Source: Melioribacteraceae bacterium
Lineage (GTDB): Bacteria; Bacteroidota; Ignavibacteria; Ignavibacteriales; Melioribacteraceae
Length of the DNA: 64,000 bases
Reading direction: 5' to 3'
Assembly: GCA_021739765.1 (NCBI GenBank)
Contig: JAIPBD010000005.1
Location: 142,264 to 206,263 of the forward strand
Below the pieces are notes generated by a model, which was not told the DNA's origin, did no database searches, and saw only the letters and a program-made list of their open reading frames with translations. Below, one piece after another: positions 63,122-64,000 of the stretch. Position 1 is the stretch's first letter; each line of letters opens with the position of its first letter. A program made the translations under genes and the position numbers.

Positions 63122-64000
63122 ATGACAATTAAAAAAGTAATTTTATCAATAATCTTTCTGGGGGTTTCAATCTCTTGTTCGTCTCAAACTGCCTCTGAAG
63201 TCAACATAATTCCTCAACCGATTTCGATCAAATACGCGACGGGGAGTTTCGTGCTCGATTCCGAAATAACGATAATTTCGGATGTTAAAAGTGAGGAATT
63301 CGACTTTATTAAAAATTATCTGCAAAATTCAATTGAGAATTTTACCCGGGATCTAACTTTCTCGGAATCAAAAAATGGAAGTACATCCGGTTCATTCATC
63401 GAATTTATCTTAGATGAATCATTTGAGAATGCTGAAGATTATTTTTTGACCGTAAACGAAGGAATCACCATAAAGGCAAAATCAAGCATCGGATTGTTTT
63501 ACGGGGTCCAGTCTTTATTGCAGCTGCTTCCTTCTGAAATCTACGGAAATGAAAAAATTGAGGATGAAATAATATTACCTAAAGTAACCATAATTGATGG
63601 ACCGAGGTTTAATTACCGGGGAATGCATCTTGATGTTTGCAGACATTTTTTCCCGGTTGATTTTGTAAAGAAATACATTGATTTTCTAGCCATGCACAAG
63701 ATGAATAAATTCCATTGGCATTTGACGGAAGATCAGGGTTGGAGAATAGAGATCAAAAAATATCCGAAATTGACGGAAGTTGGTGCGTATAGAAATGAAA
63801 CAATGGGAGACGGTAAAAAATACGGTGGATTCTACACTCAGGAAGAAATAGTGGAAGTCGTGAATTACGCGAAATCCAGATTTATCGATGTGATTCCGGA
63901 AATCGAAATGCCCGGACATGCTTTGGCTGCTTTAGCCTCTTACCCCGAATACGCTTGCACCGACGGCCCTTTCGAAGTAGCCACCGAATGGGGTATTTTT
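63122..64000 (+). CDS. Beta-N-acetylhexosaminidase, GH20 family, 3'-truncated by window edge
   Basis: The first 293 residues of an exported glycoside hydrolase 20. The N-terminal signal peptide ends at SISCSSQ, a possible lipobox (C19). The GH20b-type N-terminal domain covers about 25-150 (VNIIPQPISIKY). The catalytic barrel begins at GPRFNYRGMHLDVCRHF and continues with KMNKFHWHLTEDQGWRIEIKKYP and IDVIPEIEMPGHALA. The catalytic Asp-Glu pair would lie beyond base 64000. It removes terminal GlcNAc or GalNAc from chitin fragments, peptidoglycan or glycoproteins. Confidence 0.93.
   Translation, partial: MTIKKVILSIIFLGVSISCSSQTASEVNIIPQPISIKYATGSFVLDSEITIISDVKSEEFDFIKNYLQNSIENFTRDLTFSESKNGSTSGSFIEFILDESFENAEDYFLTVNEGITIKAKSSIGLFYGVQSLLQLLPSEIYGNEKIEDEIILPKVTIIDGPRFNYRGMHLDVCRHFFPVDFVKKYIDFLAMHKMNKFHWHLTEDQGWRIEIKKYPKLTEVGAYRNETMGDGKKYGGFYTQEEIVEVVNYAKSRFIDVIPEIEMPGHALAALASYPEYACTDGPFEVATEWGIF

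Noticed and set aside
62877-63125. 82-codon frame starting at TTG and ending on the GH20 start
   Set aside because: It overlaps the better-supported small membrane-protein frame, has no ribosome site and no recognisable pattern.
1-64000. CRISPR arrays, insertion sequences, integrases, phage genes, rRNA
   Set aside because: No spaced direct repeats, transposase or integrase motifs, phage structural genes or rRNA stretches were seen.

Overview
The window is AT-rich bacterial chromosome from the Bacteroidota/Chlorobiota/Ignavibacteriota group, most likely an ignavibacterium. Three predicted exported proteins end in a type IX secretion (T9SS) sorting domain with the NYPNPFNP signature, and the T9SS translocon protein SprA and regulator PorX are encoded at the left edge. 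Genes are densely packed. One tRNA is present. I see no rRNA, CRISPR array, insertion sequence or prophage.

Layout. 1-8.8 kb: the 3' end of sprA, then porX, tsaE, tsaB and a DUF1573 gene, nearly all overlapping or abutting. 8.8-13.1 kb: accD and panC face a minus-strand run of cysteine desulfurase, coaX and birA (fatty acid, CoA and biotin metabolism). 13.1-16.3 kb: a heat-shock operon hsp20-dnaK-hsp20 with a candidate sigma-54 promoter. 16.3-24.8 kb: mixed metabolism (2-hydroxyacid dehydrogenase, secreted intradiol-dioxygenase-like protein, carbonic-anhydrase-like protein, NYN protein, tRNA-Gly, serine hydrolase, dapF, PHP hydrolase, TPR protein). 24.9-29.3 kb: efp-accB-accC-gcvH, then guaA. 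29.4-32.1 kb: two membrane proteins resembling the cytochrome bd CydA superfamily, the first carrying two c-type heme motifs. 32.1-34.9 kb: radC, a coiled-coil lipoprotein, a LysM protein and phoH. 35-40.3 kb: two tandem arylsulfotransferase-like T9SS cargo proteins. 40.4-43.1 kb (minus): C69 dipeptidase and manC. 43.1-45.9 kb: a second heat-shock unit, hsp20-htpG. 45.9-48.1 kb (minus): DUF6544-like, glutamine amidotransferase-like and methyltransferase genes. 48.4-54.8 kb: a hydroxyproline catabolic cluster. 54.9-64 kb: another T9SS cargo gene, an S37 prolyl peptidase, two amidohydrolases and the 5' part of a GH20 hexosaminidase.

The most striking region is 48427-54777. It encodes a glycyl radical enzyme that keeps the known active-site residues of anaerobic trans-4-hydroxy-L-proline dehydratase, its activase, a proline-dehydrogenase-fold protein in which an active-site Tyr is replaced, a close homologue of mammalian 4-hydroxy-2-oxoglutarate aldolase (HOGA1), and an alanine-glyoxylate aminotransferase like human AGXT. 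One locus therefore seems to combine the anaerobic radical route with the mitochondrial/peroxisomal-type route from hydroxyproline to pyruvate, glyoxylate and glycine. A secreted prolyl peptidase nearby suggests feeding on collagen-like peptides.

The second notable pattern is regulatory. Both heat-shock units start with an hsp20 gene preceded by a TGGCAC element, and a shared 15-bp site lies exactly 124 bp upstream of that element in both, as expected for sigma-54 promoters with a common enhancer-binding activator.
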